Shown here in pieces: positions 18,802 through 27,994 of a stretch of 64,000 nt of DNA. The stretch covers positions 436,380 through 500,379 of the forward strand of contig JARGPC010000002.1 of NCBI GenBank assembly GCA_029212885.1, given 5' to 3'. A program made the translations under genes and the position numbers. Below the pieces are notes generated by a model, which saw nothing but the letters and a program-made list of their open reading frames with translations, did not search any database and had not been told where the DNA came from. The stretch is from Coxiellaceae bacterium (GTDB lineage Bacteria; Pseudomonadota; Gammaproteobacteria; Coxiellales; Coxiellaceae). The stretch's first letter is position 1; each line of letters begins with the position of its first letter.

Positions 18802-19975
18802 GCATCCTTGTTAATTCGTTCAATACATACCAACAAATTGATTCGCACGCCATACCTGGCATGCGCTTACCGCGATAGGGGACCTTGATCGTGTGATCAA
18901 TTACCGTGCCGTCGCAGTTAATCGTTACGTTAATGCTGTCTAGGTCAATCTTATCGTTTTTTTGCCAATAGCTATCAAAACCTGACAGTGTTATATGGAT
19001 ACCTGTCGCATCATTGGTGTCGGCATAAAAGCTGATCTTATTGTTATTGTCTGGCGTGTGCAGCAACAACTCTAAACGACCGCCAGTGATGGGGTCTTCA
19101 ATATGTAACTGAATGTCGTGTTGCTCAATCCAGTGCGCCAGTTGCTCACTGGCTTTTTGGCGCTTTTCGCTAATGACTTGATCGCCTACTACCTGCATAA
19201 TATTGTTATATACCTGCTGTAAAGCACGGTTGTCGTTGCTATGGCATTTAACTTCTAAGTAGGGGTAGTCAACACGGTAGCCAATGTCGACCGCGGTATC
19301 TTGCACTATTTCATCTAAGGTTTCTGCCACCATGCCTTCACTAACGCCCAATAATAACCAGCTTTGGCGGTGAATTACTGCAGGAAATTTTTGTTTGATC
19401 AGGTCCGGTAACACGTGTTGTTCAAACATGGGTATGCATTCGTTCGGTGGCCCTGGCAACATGTATACTACGGTGCCATCTTGCGTTTTGCATTTGCAAC
19501 CATTAGCAGTGCCGTAGTGGTTCGGTAAGATAGCGGCTTCTTGTGGAAACAAACATTGCTGCTTGTTCGATACAGGTATATCCAGTTTAAATTTATTGAG
19601 CCGATCTTGAATCATTTGCCAGCTGTCGTCATCAAACTTCAAGGCTTGGTGTACCGCTTTTCCAAGTGCAAAGCGTGTAATATCATCAGAGGTCGGGCCT
19701 AAACCGCCAATGGTAATCAGTGCGTCGTGACTGGCTAATAAGTATTCCATTGAGGTTAATAAGTCGTGGTCGCAATCAGCAGCTACCATATGATTGCCGG
19801 GCTGCATGTCGTGCTCTATTAATAATTGTGCAATACGCTGTGCATTAGTGTTGAGTATATCACCGTTGATAATTTCATCGCCGGTCCCTAAAATGGCAAT
19901 TCTTTTAATGCTTCGTTGCACGCCGATTTTTTGCTTGGTTTCTGAATGCCGCTCATTATTAATTCCCTCTTTCAC
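18767..19975 (-). CDS. CinA-like molybdopterin-binding (MoaB/Mog) domain protein
   Basis: 402 aa from GTG 19975, chosen because AAGGAG lies 9 bases upstream; an in-frame ATG lies 13 codons earlier at 20014. The first ~170 residues are the CinA MoaB/Mog-like domain: ILGTGDEIINGDILNTNA, ITIGGLGPTSDDITRFAL and YMLPGPPNECIPMF. The C-terminal PncC-type nicotinamide-nucleotide deamidase domain is not recognisable; the last ~120 residues look different. CinA N-terminal domains are linked to NAD(P) repair as ADP-ribose pyrophosphatases. It overlaps hutG, so it is the lead gene or second gene of the hut operon, an unusual position. Confidence 0.8.
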   Translation of the reverse strand: MKEGINNERHSETKQKIGVQRSIKRIAILGTGDEIINGDILNTNAQRIAQLLIEHDMQPGNHMVAADCDHDLLTSMEYLLASHDALITIGGLGPTSDDITRFALGKAVHQALKFDDDSWQMIQDRLNKFKLDIPVSNKQQCLFPQEAAILPNHYGTANGCKCKTQDGTVVYMLPGPPNECIPMFEQHVLPDLIKQKFPAVIHRQSWLLLGVSEGMVAETLDEIVQDTAVDIGYRVDYPYLEVKCHSNDNRALQQVYNNIMQVVGDQVISEKRQKASEQLAHWIEQHDIQLHIEDPITGGRLELLLHTPDNNNKISFYADTNDATGIHITLSGFDSYWQKNDKIDLDSINVTINCDGTVIDHTIKVPYRGKRMPGMACESICWYVLNELTRMLDHDPESLHTA

Positions 19976-20000
19976 GTCTAGTCTCTCCTTTTTTACTGCC

Positions 20001-20061
20001 TCGTTGCACGCCAAGCCTTGGCGTACTTTTCACTATCTCGCTGCACACCAAGCCTTAACGT
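20001..20061. repeat. imperfect direct repeat with a perfect dyad upstream of cinA-hut
   Basis: Two 24-bp copies 37 bp apart (20001-20024 and 20038-20061) agree at 20 positions. Copy 1 contains the perfect dyad ACGCCAAG-C-CTTGGCGT at 20008-20024; copy 2 keeps only half. A further partial copy lies inside the gene near 19913. The dyad is about 33-50 bases before the predicted cinA start and could be an operator or a leader hairpin. Confidence 0.45.
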
Positions 20062-20080
20062 GATCTGTGATGCGAAACAA

Positions 20081-20404
20081 TTACTCCTCTAAAAGCTTCA
20101 ACTTATCTGGTACGTCGTCCCATTGCTTAGCATCCGCTGGCGGATCCTTCCTTATCGTGATTACCGGCCACTTTTGGCTTAATCGTTCATTCAGTTCAAG
20201 ATAGGGCGCTTGCTCATCACTGAGATCATCCTCTGCTAAAATGGCATCAATCGGACACTCTGGTACACAGAGATTGCAGTCAATGCACTCTTCAGGGTCG
20301 ATCACCAGCATATTAGGACCTTCATGAAAGCAGTCGACGGGACACACTTCGACACAGTCGGTATATTTACATTTGATGCATTTATCGATGACAACAAAGG
20401 TCAT
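20081..20404 (-). CDS. fdxA: 7Fe-8S ferredoxin FdxA
   Basis: 107 aa. Low-potential electron carrier with one [3Fe-4S] and one [4Fe-4S] cluster. Visible ligands are [17 protein letters not shown] near the N-terminus and [12 protein letters not shown] at about residues 40-51; the C-terminal extension (LSQKWPVIT) is characteristic of the Azotobacter ferredoxin I/FdxA family. Length is standard. It is 105 bp upstream of the cinA-like start in the same direction and may be transcribed with it. The partner enzyme is unknown. Confidence 0.95.
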   Translation of the reverse strand: MTFVVIDKCIKCKYTDCVEVCPVDCFHEGPNMLVIDPEECIDCNLCVPECPIDAILAEDDLSDEQAPYLELNERLSQKWPVITIRKDPPADAKQWDDVPDKLKLLEE

Positions 20405-20535
20405 TTGGTCAAATCCTTAGCAATTATAGGCGGTTGGAATAGGCGGATTATACACAACTCACCGTGTGGGTACAAAATATTCTAGTAGCTCCTATAAATG
20501 CGGCTGGTGAATGTCAGGAAAAGTTTTGGTGTGTA

Positions 20536-21318
20536 TTACGCGCCAGGCCTTAAGTCGAGTTGACCTTCAGTTGTCATTACCTTGCCATCTTTCCAGAGAT
20601 GAGGTGTGCCGTCAATGTGAACGACTGCACCTTCCTTGAGCGGCGTTATGCGTTTCACAGCAGGTGTTTTATAGAGAGGTAGCATAGAAAAAGCGTTGAA
20701 CATCTCGTGAGGGATTAGCATTTCATTACCTCTTCGACGTGATATATTTCTCTTGTAGTCATGCCCCATTAAGGCGCGACGTGTTAACGGAGCTAATTCT
20801 TTTTGAGTAACTAGTGTAGTGAAAACAACAAAAATCAAGCCTAAATCGTAGTGGGTGGGGTTAGTGTAACCGGATAAAGACACGCTATTAATGCGACTGT
20901 AGTGACATGCAGCAGCTAAATTGTCTGCAATATGCAGGCACTGATTATCAGGATTGCTAGCGCTATGGTGGCTCCTTTGGTTGCGGAGCAGCTGGCTTAT
21001 CGCCGGGAAAAGCATGGGTAGGCTATTAATACTGGCACCATGAAAGCCAATTAATTTCATGTCGGGAGAGAGATGATCCAGGCTATGTTGCCCGACTAAA
21101 TCAACTGATTCAACAAATTGCGCAGCTGTGGGTTGTTGGTCAATGGCTTTTTCAATATCAAGTGCGGCATAGTTAGGCTGATTGTCAAGCAGCACCTTGT
21201 ACCACTGATGCGTTGATAATGATTTATCCTCGATGATGGGTAGTGTATTTGTCAGTGGTGAGGCCGAAAAAAGGCGGTAGAAGCTAGTAGCCCGAGCGCT
21301 GGATAATCTTGGTAACAT
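20536..21318 (-). CDS. putative diphtheria-toxin/PARP-like ADP-ribosyltransferase
   Basis: 260 aa, no named family recognised. Three short blocks resemble the H-Y-E type of ADP-ribosyltransferase: H93 in KLIGFHGASINSL (compare YHGT in diphtheria toxin), LHIADNLAAACHYSR at residues 128-142 with Y140 (compare FYSTDN...AAGYS in the toxin), and E199 in RRRGNEMLIPHEMF as candidate catalytic glutamate. H-to-Y spacing (47) and H-to-E spacing (106) are plausible for that fold. H129 stands where the toxin has its first tyrosine. No signal peptide. If right, it would transfer ADP-ribose from NAD+ to a host or bacterial target. Motif similarity is seen; function is inferred. Confidence 0.45.
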   Translation of the reverse strand: MLPRLSSARATSFYRLFSASPLTNTLPIIEDKSLSTHQWYKVLLDNQPNYAALDIEKAIDQQPTAAQFVESVDLVGQHSLDHLSPDMKLIGFHGASINSLPMLFPAISQLLRNQRSHHSASNPDNQCLHIADNLAAACHYSRINSVSLSGYTNPTHYDLGLIFVVFTTLVTQKELAPLTRRALMGHDYKRNISRRRGNEMLIPHEMFNAFSMLPLYKTPAVKRITPLKEGAVVHIDGTPHLWKDGKVMTTEGQLDLRPGA

Positions 21319-21448
21319 ATATTTCTCTCAGTTAATTGTGAACAATTGTACATATTTACACCAAAAATTAAAAGCGCTAGTGTAACTTAATAGCAGTCCA
21401 GTAACTTACTGAATTTTATAGCTATTTATTTGCTTTAGATGATTTGCT

Positions 21449-21481
21449 CTTAATTATTGCTTAATAGCTGCTGATTATAAT
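21449..21481 (+). promoter_or_regulatory. PmrA-like box plus -10 for the gene at 21516
   Basis: 21449-21468 is CTTAATTAT-TG-CTTAATAGC: two perfect CTTAAT half-sites 11 bp apart. TATAAT follows at 21476-21481 after 7 bp. The layout is identical to 3115-3147 on the other strand. This is the best match in the window to the published PmrA box. A second TATAAT at 21492-21497 is an alternative -10. Confidence 0.75.
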
Positions 21482-21515
21482 AATGGGTCAGTATAATAAA
21501 ATATGAATAGTCCAG

Positions 21516-24131
21516 ATGTCGAGAGCAACCTACAACAGTGCAGCATTAGCAGCCTTGTATCGCAAAGCGAGTCAATGCCACCCTGAATCTCTACCTGAGT
21601 TACAGAGCAAATACGAGTTACTCAATGAGGTGCTGGCTGAGAGGCTTGCGGTTATGGAGCCTGTGCCGGTGCCAGCAGTTAGCATGCCGGTGGTTCCTAG
21701 GTGTCTACTGCAGAGTTATTTAGATATTTACGAACGCAGTCCTGGTTGGTACGTGCACTTGCCGCGCGTTGGTTTGCGTTCAAGCAACTTGGTTCGTTTG
21801 AAAAGGCTGATACCTGCCTTTGGTGGTATCTTATCTAAAGAGCAACGTGATGCAGTAGCTGCTATTCCGTGGAAGGTGGTAGATATTACTGCAGACACTA
21901 AAGCGTCGCATCGTGCGCAAACTTATATATCGCAATTAGTGAATCAAACAGATTTAATGGCTTATTTGAATCTGCTTTGCAGCTTACAGCTTAGTACTTC
22001 CATATATGATAGAGAAACACTAGGGCAGTGTATGCAAGCGCATGCTGAAAGCTTTCCAAGCGCGAATATACTTGATTTTGCATTACACAATAGTCGTGAC
22101 GTATTAGTGGCATCATTGTTTCATGCTACACCGCCTGGCAGTGAGCAACGAAAGCTGATGACTTACCATTACGTGCGATGGGCGCAGCAACAACTGGAAA
22201 TGATTAAACGATTAGACCCTGGATATCGTGAAGATTATACAGCAGAGCTTAATCGTATAACATCAACTACTGCATGTATCATTGAATTGCAGGAGGAAGA
22301 TAATGGTGAATTACTGGCATTGAGTCGATTAATATTTTCACAGAACCCTAGCAAAGCCGATGCCGCTTATGGTTATTATAAAATGCTAAACCTTATACCA
22401 GAAGCGGGCAAGACTGAGGCACTGATGCATGAAGAGGCGACACTTTGTCAAATCGCCTATCAAAAAGGTAATCGATCCATTGCCGTACAAATGGGTTATG
22501 CTCAATTATTAGCTTCCGGCCGATACGGTAGTGTCTTTAGCCCACTTATGGCATGTGGACTTGCTTTTAGTTTATCTGGTGAGTTGAGAGAAGATACGCC
22601 GATTGAAATATTTAAAGTTGTTAGTGATATGCATAAAAAGTATCTGCAGGATGATGCTGTGGTGACTGTTATGCTAGCGGATATGTATAGTAATGGTTAT
22701 GGCTGTGAAAAAAATGAAGCATTTGCAGAGTATTACGACCGACGCGCGGCTGACCTGGGTGATATGACCTCATTTTCTCGATTGTTCCCTGGGTTGTCAT
22801 TGGCCGATGCTTTTGATTTAGCAAAGGCGGATTGTCGAGCGGCCTATTTGTATATTAAAACCAAAGCGGCTGTAACAAACATTGATGATATAGATCGCGA
22901 GTATGCTAAAGAGTTTCTGGAGTTGTGTAATCAACATGGCTACGGCACTTCTGAATTAATGCAGGCCATATCGGGTCCAGGACTTTTTGCTGAGACTAAA
23001 CGTTCAGATGCAGGGCCATTATCAGCACGTCCTCCTTTTGATGCTCGCTTATTAAGTAATCGCCAACAAGTCAGGCGATTTAAAGGTGGGTTTACCTTTT
23101 TAAACAATCAAGTTAATGCTAATAGTATGTTGGTGGGTGTGAAAAATGTATCTTATGCGGTTGATGCTCATACGGTGCATGAAAGTAATGAAGGCATAGC
23201 GACTAACGTTGCAGTTAATGCGATACGTTTTCACACTGATAAATATATAGCGAGAATGGAGGGGGGCGCTGAAAAAGATCGATGGCAGTCAATCTCGGGT
23301 GATTTACTGCAAATGGAAAGGGAGTATAGCATTGAGCAACTACAAGAATGCTTGGATCGAGAGCAAATGGTTAGCTTAAGTTCAGGCTGGAGTGGCCATG
23401 CTATAACACTGTCGGTGTTTAAATTAGATGGCTTGTATTATTTAGCCTATAGCAATCAAGGCGAAGGTGGCAGTTCATCCATCAATTTTTTTCACATTAA
23501 AGATATAACTAAGCTGCAAGATGCGTCATGGCTAAGCGAGATACAGAGTGTTAGCAAAGAAAAAGATTATATGGTCTCGTTAGATGAGTCTTTGCCTGGG
23601 TTAGCAAAAGACTTAGGCTTAGAGCGTGTTTGTGCTATTGATAAAACACTGCAAAATGCCGGTAATTGTTCGTTAAAGGTGGGGTATTCAGTCGTGTTAC
23701 ATAATTTGCTTTTTCAGCAAATAAAGACTGATCGCGAGTTGAGCGGGTATAAAGCATTGCTTACCCCGGGTGAGGTTGCTTATGCAGAGCATCAAGTGAA
23801 GCCAGAAAGCTACAAATCATGGCGATTGTTTTTGCGTCAAAGTGCCACTGAGGTATTGTGTGATCTTGGTTTGTATGCAGAGAGTAATCATATTGTTATT
23901 CCGCCAGAGCAGCATTTTAATATTATGTTACAAACGATCGAAGCGGTTCAAGCTAAGTTTTCAACGGGTGATCCAGTAACAGAATTTGCTCGTGATAATA
24001 TCTTACAAGAAATAGTTGATTTTATTCATGATCCGGGTTGTCATTATGACGATCGCCTTAAAGAGGCTATTTATGGAAAGATAGCTGCCACATCACCCGA
24101 TTTGGTGGCTGCGCTGAGATTTATCCCTTAA
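21516..24131 (+). CDS. large effector-like protein: Sel1-like repeat plus CE-clan protease-like C-terminus
   Basis: 871 aa, no whole-length family recognised. A Sel1/TPR-like unit is visible near residues 384-416 (LADMYSNGYGCEKNEAFAEYY). The C-terminal part carries an order and spacing like the Ulp1/YopJ (clan CE) cysteine proteases: H628 in GWSGHAITLSV, N647 in YYLAYSNQG (19 residues on), Q713 and C718 in LQNAGNCSLKVGYS. Ulp1 has H, D 17 on, then Q and C 6 apart. Bacterial clan-CE effectors act as deubiquitinases or acetyltransferases. The start has a weak ribosome site. The strong PmrA-like promoter upstream supports effector status (inference). Confidence 0.6.
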   Translation: MSRATYNSAALAALYRKASQCHPESLPELQSKYELLNEVLAERLAVMEPVPVPAVSMPVVPRCLLQSYLDIYERSPGWYVHLPRVGLRSSNLVRLKRLIPAFGGILSKEQRDAVAAIPWKVVDITADTKASHRAQTYISQLVNQTDLMAYLNLLCSLQLSTSIYDRETLGQCMQAHAESFPSANILDFALHNSRDVLVASLFHATPPGSEQRKLMTYHYVRWAQQQLEMIKRLDPGYREDYTAELNRITSTTACIIELQEEDNGELLALSRLIFSQNPSKADAAYGYYKMLNLIPEAGKTEALMHEEATLCQIAYQKGNRSIAVQMGYAQLLASGRYGSVFSPLMACGLAFSLSGELREDTPIEIFKVVSDMHKKYLQDDAVVTVMLADMYSNGYGCEKNEAFAEYYDRRAADLGDMTSFSRLFPGLSLADAFDLAKADCRAAYLYIKTKAAVTNIDDIDREYAKEFLELCNQHGYGTSELMQAISGPGLFAETKRSDAGPLSARPPFDARLLSNRQQVRRFKGGFTFLNNQVNANSMLVGVKNVSYAVDAHTVHESNEGIATNVAVNAIRFHTDKYIARMEGGAEKDRWQSISGDLLQMEREYSIEQLQECLDREQMVSLSSGWSGHAITLSVFKLDGLYYLAYSNQGEGGSSSINFFHIKDITKLQDASWLSEIQSVSKEKDYMVSLDESLPGLAKDLGLERVCAIDKTLQNAGNCSLKVGYSVVLHNLLFQQIKTDRELSGYKALLTPGEVAYAEHQVKPESYKSWRLFLRQSATEVLCDLGLYAESNHIVIPPEQHFNIMLQTIEAVQAKFSTGDPVTEFARDNILQEIVDFIHDPGCHYDDRLKEAIYGKIAATSPDLVAALRFIP

Positions 24132-24248
24132 CGAAAAGTGCCTAGCTACAGCATGGGTTTACCTACATGCTTTGCCATATAATAGTATATTAATAGTAAA
24201 ATGGTAATATTATGTAATACAATTAATATATTATATGCGGAGATAAAT

Positions 24249-27200
24249 GTGCGTGTTAGAGGTGTTGTTTATACTCGAATTATCAATGAATTATATGGTA
24301 TCGAGCTTGGCGGGGTGTGCTTTGGGCTATCAAGTGCTTATGCCAATGCCATATTATGTCAGCAAACAGATCAATTTTTTCAGAGACTGCGGTTTATAGA
24401 ACAATGCATAGATGACCGTGTTGATATTGCGGCGGCGACTCAAGGGGTGCATCAATATCTTCAAGCGACTGAAGCAGAAATGGCGATGTCCTCCGATGAA
24501 AGGCAGTTGTGTATTGCATCAAGGCTTGAATCATTATCTTCAGATCAGCGCATGTTTTTAGAAGTATCAGCACTGTTTGAGCAAATAGCTATGCAGCATG
24601 GTCCAGGCAATTTTGAGGGTATTTTTCCTGGGGCATTTAATCAGCATTTTTATCGCTACCACCCAGAATCTTCACCGTTGTTATTGCAGCGGTTTAATGC
24701 AGCTTCCGATATGTCTCAAGATGGAGCGGGCAAGTGGGTAGGTGCGGTTGATCTGCGTGCTAAGGATGGAAAAATAGTAAGCCCTTATAACTACGCCAGT
24801 GAAGACGTTGCCGTAACAATTACGCCAACCAGTGAAGTTATTGTTGAGGCGAAGCCTGATTTTATAGGGAACACTACGATTGATTATGAGTTAGATTCGG
24901 TAGATGCGACGGGAAAGTCTGGAAAAATATATGGTCAACTCATGGTGTATATTTCAACTGATGAAACGACCGGACATCAAAAGTGTGTTGTTGATCAGCA
25001 AAACGTGGCACCCCAACGAGTGCACAGTTCCTCAATAGCACTAACCAAGCACCAGTTGACTGAGTACTTAGGGCGCATAAAAGCCTTGCTGTTTAAAAAG
25101 AATGTTGCAATAAAGTTTAATTCTATGTCGCATCAATCAGCACTTGCTTTGCATCCTGGAACAAATCAATGGCAATATTTAAATGGTGGTGTTACCAATC
25201 TGAGCGAGCTTGATAGTAGTGACAGTGATACAGCAATTAAGTTATTTCAATCGTTTGGTTATGCAACGCAAGCGCCTAGTGATACTGATCATGTGTTGCT
25301 AGGTCTCGAAATAATAGGTTTAGAAAAGGATAATGAGCTTGATTCAGCTATTAAAGCACTTAATATTGAATTTGGTGTTGATAAAGTAGGCGTTGAGGTA
25401 AGAGGGCATGAAAAAAATTCCACATTATTACACATTGCTGCCAGTTCTGCTGATTACGATTTAATCTCTGCGTTGGTAGGGAATGGCTATGATATCAACA
25501 CGGAAGACGATGATCATAATACGGTGCTTAGCATGGCTGTTCAGCGTGCTGATTTACACATGCTACGATTAGCGATTTCGTTAGGTGCCAAGCTCAAAAA
25601 CCCCGACCCTAGGGTTAATGCTGCTGTTGCAATCTACTCGCATTTTAATGAGGGAGCAAAAGTATTATTTGAAGATCTTGGTGCAGATATTAATTCGTCT
25701 TTTACTGATGATGGAGATGGTGCAATAGTTATTGCTTGCGGGGCGGGTAATCTCGATATCTTACCGTATTTGATTGAGCGTGGGGCTGATATTTACGCGG
25801 TATTCGATGGTAATACCATTCTCAATCATTGCATTAAAAGAAATCAATTTGACATGGTTAAGATACTGACATGCTCGGCAGCCTTTGATGCTTGCCATCA
25901 AGCTGGCGATAACGAGTCGCCTATTTTTACAGCGCTTGAGGCTGGGCAAGAGAGTATTGTCATGTATCTGTTGGCGCATCACGCAGTAGATATGAATAGT
26001 GAAAATCGATTTAATCAAACATTACTATCTGTAGCAATTGAAAAGGAAATGATGACAGTTGTTGAAAAGCTATTGGCAATGGGTGCAAATACCGAAGGTG
26101 CGTTAACTGAAGCCATTCGCAGTGATAATCCAGAATTGCTGGATCTATTGATGAGATGTGAAAAAATAGATGTAAATGCACCAAATGCTTATGATGAAGT
26201 AGCGATTACACAGGCAGCTAGCCTTGGATCTTTCGCAATGGTTAAAACACTGCTGGATCATGGTGCGAACCCTGACACATTAAATCCAAGTGATGGCTCA
26301 TTATTAATGGTGCTGTTGAAAAGTGTACCGAAAGACTCAGAACGCGAATTACTTGATGAGCTAATAACGCGAGTGATTGCTGCTGTTGATGTTGATCATT
26401 TGAATTTTGCTGATCGTAATGGAGACACGGCATTGCATATAGCCGTGGTAAATCACCCACAGTATGTGCAGCTGTTACTCGATGCAGGTGCTAATCCTGA
26501 TGCATGTAACAGGCGGGGTAAGTCAGCGTTGCATCTAGCTTGTATGCAAAATAATTTAGCTGTTGTTGATTGCTTGCTGGGTGTTACAACCGACATTAAT
26601 ACAGCTGATGAATACGGTTCTACCCCTTTGAAAGCAGCCGTGAGTTATGCTGAATTGAGTGTTGTTCAGTTGCTGCTTGATAGAGGGTTGAGTCTAGATT
26701 TAGGGGCTGACTCATCACAGTCATACCTTGTTGATGTGATGAGCGCGGGGAATACTACTAAATGCCTAGGGTTAATTGAGATGGGTGCGAATTGCAATGT
26801 AAGTCAAGAGGCCTTCCAGTCACCACTCGCAGCTGCTCTATCATATGATGCGTCTAGAGAGGTTTGGGAGGCTTTGCTGCAAAATGGTGCTGATGTGCGT
26901 TGGTGTAACTCTAGTGGTACATCGACTGTTATAGGTTGTGCAATTTCTAATTATAACTTTGAGTTTCTCGAGCATGTTAAAGGGTTGGGCTTAATTTCAG
27001 TAGCTGATTTAACTAAGCCAGGTGTTGATGTCTCGTACCTTGATACCGCGGTACAAAGTATTTCCATGCATTTTGATGATGGTGATGGTGCCGAGAACAT
27101 GATTAAATATTTATTAAACTACGGCGCTAAGTTCCGCCAAGATTCTAGTAAGAGTTATTTTCAGCGCCTACTTCAACTGGATAAGGTTGGTTTGGGTGGT

Positions 27201-27359
27201 CTGAATGATGATGCATTAGAGTATTTAGCGTCTGAGAAATTAATTGCGCCACGTCAGCTTCCACGTAGTCATTTGTTTGCGCAAAACACCGCGGGCACAA
27301 ATGTTGTTAGTGAAGCGAAAAAAGAGCCCGCAGCTGGTGAATCTCAGGTAACGCCTTAA
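24249..27359 (+). CDS. large ankyrin-repeat effector-like protein with C58/papain-like N-terminus
   Basis: 1036 aa from GTG 24249, preferred because GGAG lies 6 bases before it; an ATG at 24201 in frame has no ribosome site. The N-terminal ~330 residues carry a YopT/C58-like pattern: C24 in LGGVCFGLSSAY, H295 in SMSHQSALAL and N312 in WQYLNGG, 17 after the histidine. From about residue 390 to 900 roughly a dozen ankyrin units follow (for example NSTLLHIAASSADYDLI, GDTALHIAVVNH, GKSALHLACMQNN). The tail is polar. Protein binding by ankyrins plus a hydrolase-like head suggests a host-directed effector. No clear PmrA-like box is seen, only very AT-rich sequence. Confidence 0.65.
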   Translation: MRVRGVVYTRIINELYGIELGGVCFGLSSAYANAILCQQTDQFFQRLRFIEQCIDDRVDIAAATQGVHQYLQATEAEMAMSSDERQLCIASRLESLSSDQRMFLEVSALFEQIAMQHGPGNFEGIFPGAFNQHFYRYHPESSPLLLQRFNAASDMSQDGAGKWVGAVDLRAKDGKIVSPYNYASEDVAVTITPTSEVIVEAKPDFIGNTTIDYELDSVDATGKSGKIYGQLMVYISTDETTGHQKCVVDQQNVAPQRVHSSSIALTKHQLTEYLGRIKALLFKKNVAIKFNSMSHQSALALHPGTNQWQYLNGGVTNLSELDSSDSDTAIKLFQSFGYATQAPSDTDHVLLGLEIIGLEKDNELDSAIKALNIEFGVDKVGVEVRGHEKNSTLLHIAASSADYDLISALVGNGYDINTEDDDHNTVLSMAVQRADLHMLRLAISLGAKLKNPDPRVNAAVAIYSHFNEGAKVLFEDLGADINSSFTDDGDGAIVIACGAGNLDILPYLIERGADIYAVFDGNTILNHCIKRNQFDMVKILTCSAAFDACHQAGDNESPIFTALEAGQESIVMYLLAHHAVDMNSENRFNQTLLSVAIEKEMMTVVEKLLAMGANTEGALTEAIRSDNPELLDLLMRCEKIDVNAPNAYDEVAITQAASLGSFAMVKTLLDHGANPDTLNPSDGSLLMVLLKSVPKDSERELLDELITRVIAAVDVDHLNFADRNGDTALHIAVVNHPQYVQLLLDAGANPDACNRRGKSALHLACMQNNLAVVDCLLGVTTDINTADEYGSTPLKAAVSYAELSVVQLLLDRGLSLDLGADSSQSYLVDVMSAGNTTKCLGLIEMGANCNVSQEAFQSPLAAALSYDASREVWEALLQNGADVRWCNSSGTSTVIGCAISNYNFEFLEHVKGLGLISVADLTKPGVDVSYLDTAVQSISMHFDDGDGAENMIKYLLNYGAKFRQDSSKSYFQRLLQLDKVGLGGLNDDALEYLASEKLIAPRQLPRSHLFAQNTAGTNVVSEAKKEPAAGESQVTP

Positions 27360-27430
27360 AAAGTATGCTATTCAGGAAGCTGAGTTATGTGGTATAGTGT
27401 GCGCCAAATAAACAGTATAAGGGCGTTGAT

Positions 27431-27661
27431 ATGATGCAAGCCGAAACCATAGCCGAGTGGATCAAGCAAGGGTTACCTGAAAGTCAGGTGTCTGTCGATG
27501 GTGATGGCCACCATTTTGAAGCAGTGATTATCTGTAATGAATTTGAAGGCAAAAACACCATGGCGCGTCATCGCATGGTCTATGCCACCTTGGGCGAGAA
27601 GATGGGTAATGAAATACACGCCTTATCGATGAAAACCTTAACACCAGCCGAATCAAAATAA
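27431..27661 (+). CDS. BolA/IbaG-family protein
   Basis: 76 aa BolA-family protein. With monothiol glutaredoxins these proteins form [2Fe-2S]-bridged complexes for iron-sulfur trafficking; members may also bind DNA. The family core is seen in GDGHHFEAVIICNEFEGKN and RHRMVYATLG, with the invariant histidine region. Size is closer to IbaG/YrbA than to BolA itself. ATG 27431 and ATG 27434 are both possible; AAGGG lies upstream. grxD follows 12 bp later, the natural partner. Confidence 0.9.
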   Translation: MMQAETIAEWIKQGLPESQVSVDGDGHHFEAVIICNEFEGKNTMARHRMVYATLGEKMGNEIHALSMKTLTPAESK

Positions 27662-27673
27662 GTGAGAGACAAC

Positions 27674-27979
27674 ATGAGTATTAATGAAAAAATCCAAGCA
27701 ATTATCGACGAAAACGACGTAGTGTTATTTATGAAGGGAACGTCTGATTTTCCACAATGTGGTTTTTCAGGACGCGTTGCGCAAATTCTTAAACAGCATG
27801 GCGCGAGCTATAAAGATGTTAACGTATTAGAAGATCCTGAATTGCGCGAAGGCATTAAGCAATTTTCACAATGGCCTACCATTCCTCAGTTATATGTGAA
27901 GGGTGAATTCATTGGTGGCTGCGATATCGTGGTTGAGATGAGTGAAAACAATGAGTTAGAAGCAGCTTTGGCCAAATAG
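27674..27979 (+). CDS. grxD: monothiol glutaredoxin Grx4/GrxD
   Basis: 101 aa from ATG 27674 with GAGAG upstream; a GTG four codons earlier is less likely. Class II monothiol glutaredoxin with the CGFS active site (C29 in PQCGFSGRV), [19 protein letters not shown] as glutathione-binding region, and standard length. It ligates a [2Fe-2S] cluster with glutathione as a dimer or with a BolA partner, which is encoded directly upstream. Confidence 0.96.
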   Translation: MSINEKIQAIIDENDVVLFMKGTSDFPQCGFSGRVAQILKQHGASYKDVNVLEDPELREGIKQFSQWPTIPQLYVKGEFIGGCDIVVEMSENNELEAALAK

Positions 27980-27994
27980 TATCATTTTTCTTGG

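Noticed and set aside
19913..19978. Alternative ATG start in another frame with a good ribosome site (near 19956) upstream of cinA
   Set aside because: The frame closes after 22 codons, so it is not the cinA start; a leader peptide cannot be excluded but nothing supports it.
24181..24240. PmrA-like half-sites (TTAAT) upstream of the giant ankyrin gene
   Set aside because: Half-sites occur but are 33 bp apart or at 9-10 bp, not 11, in extremely AT-rich DNA; not distinguishable from background.
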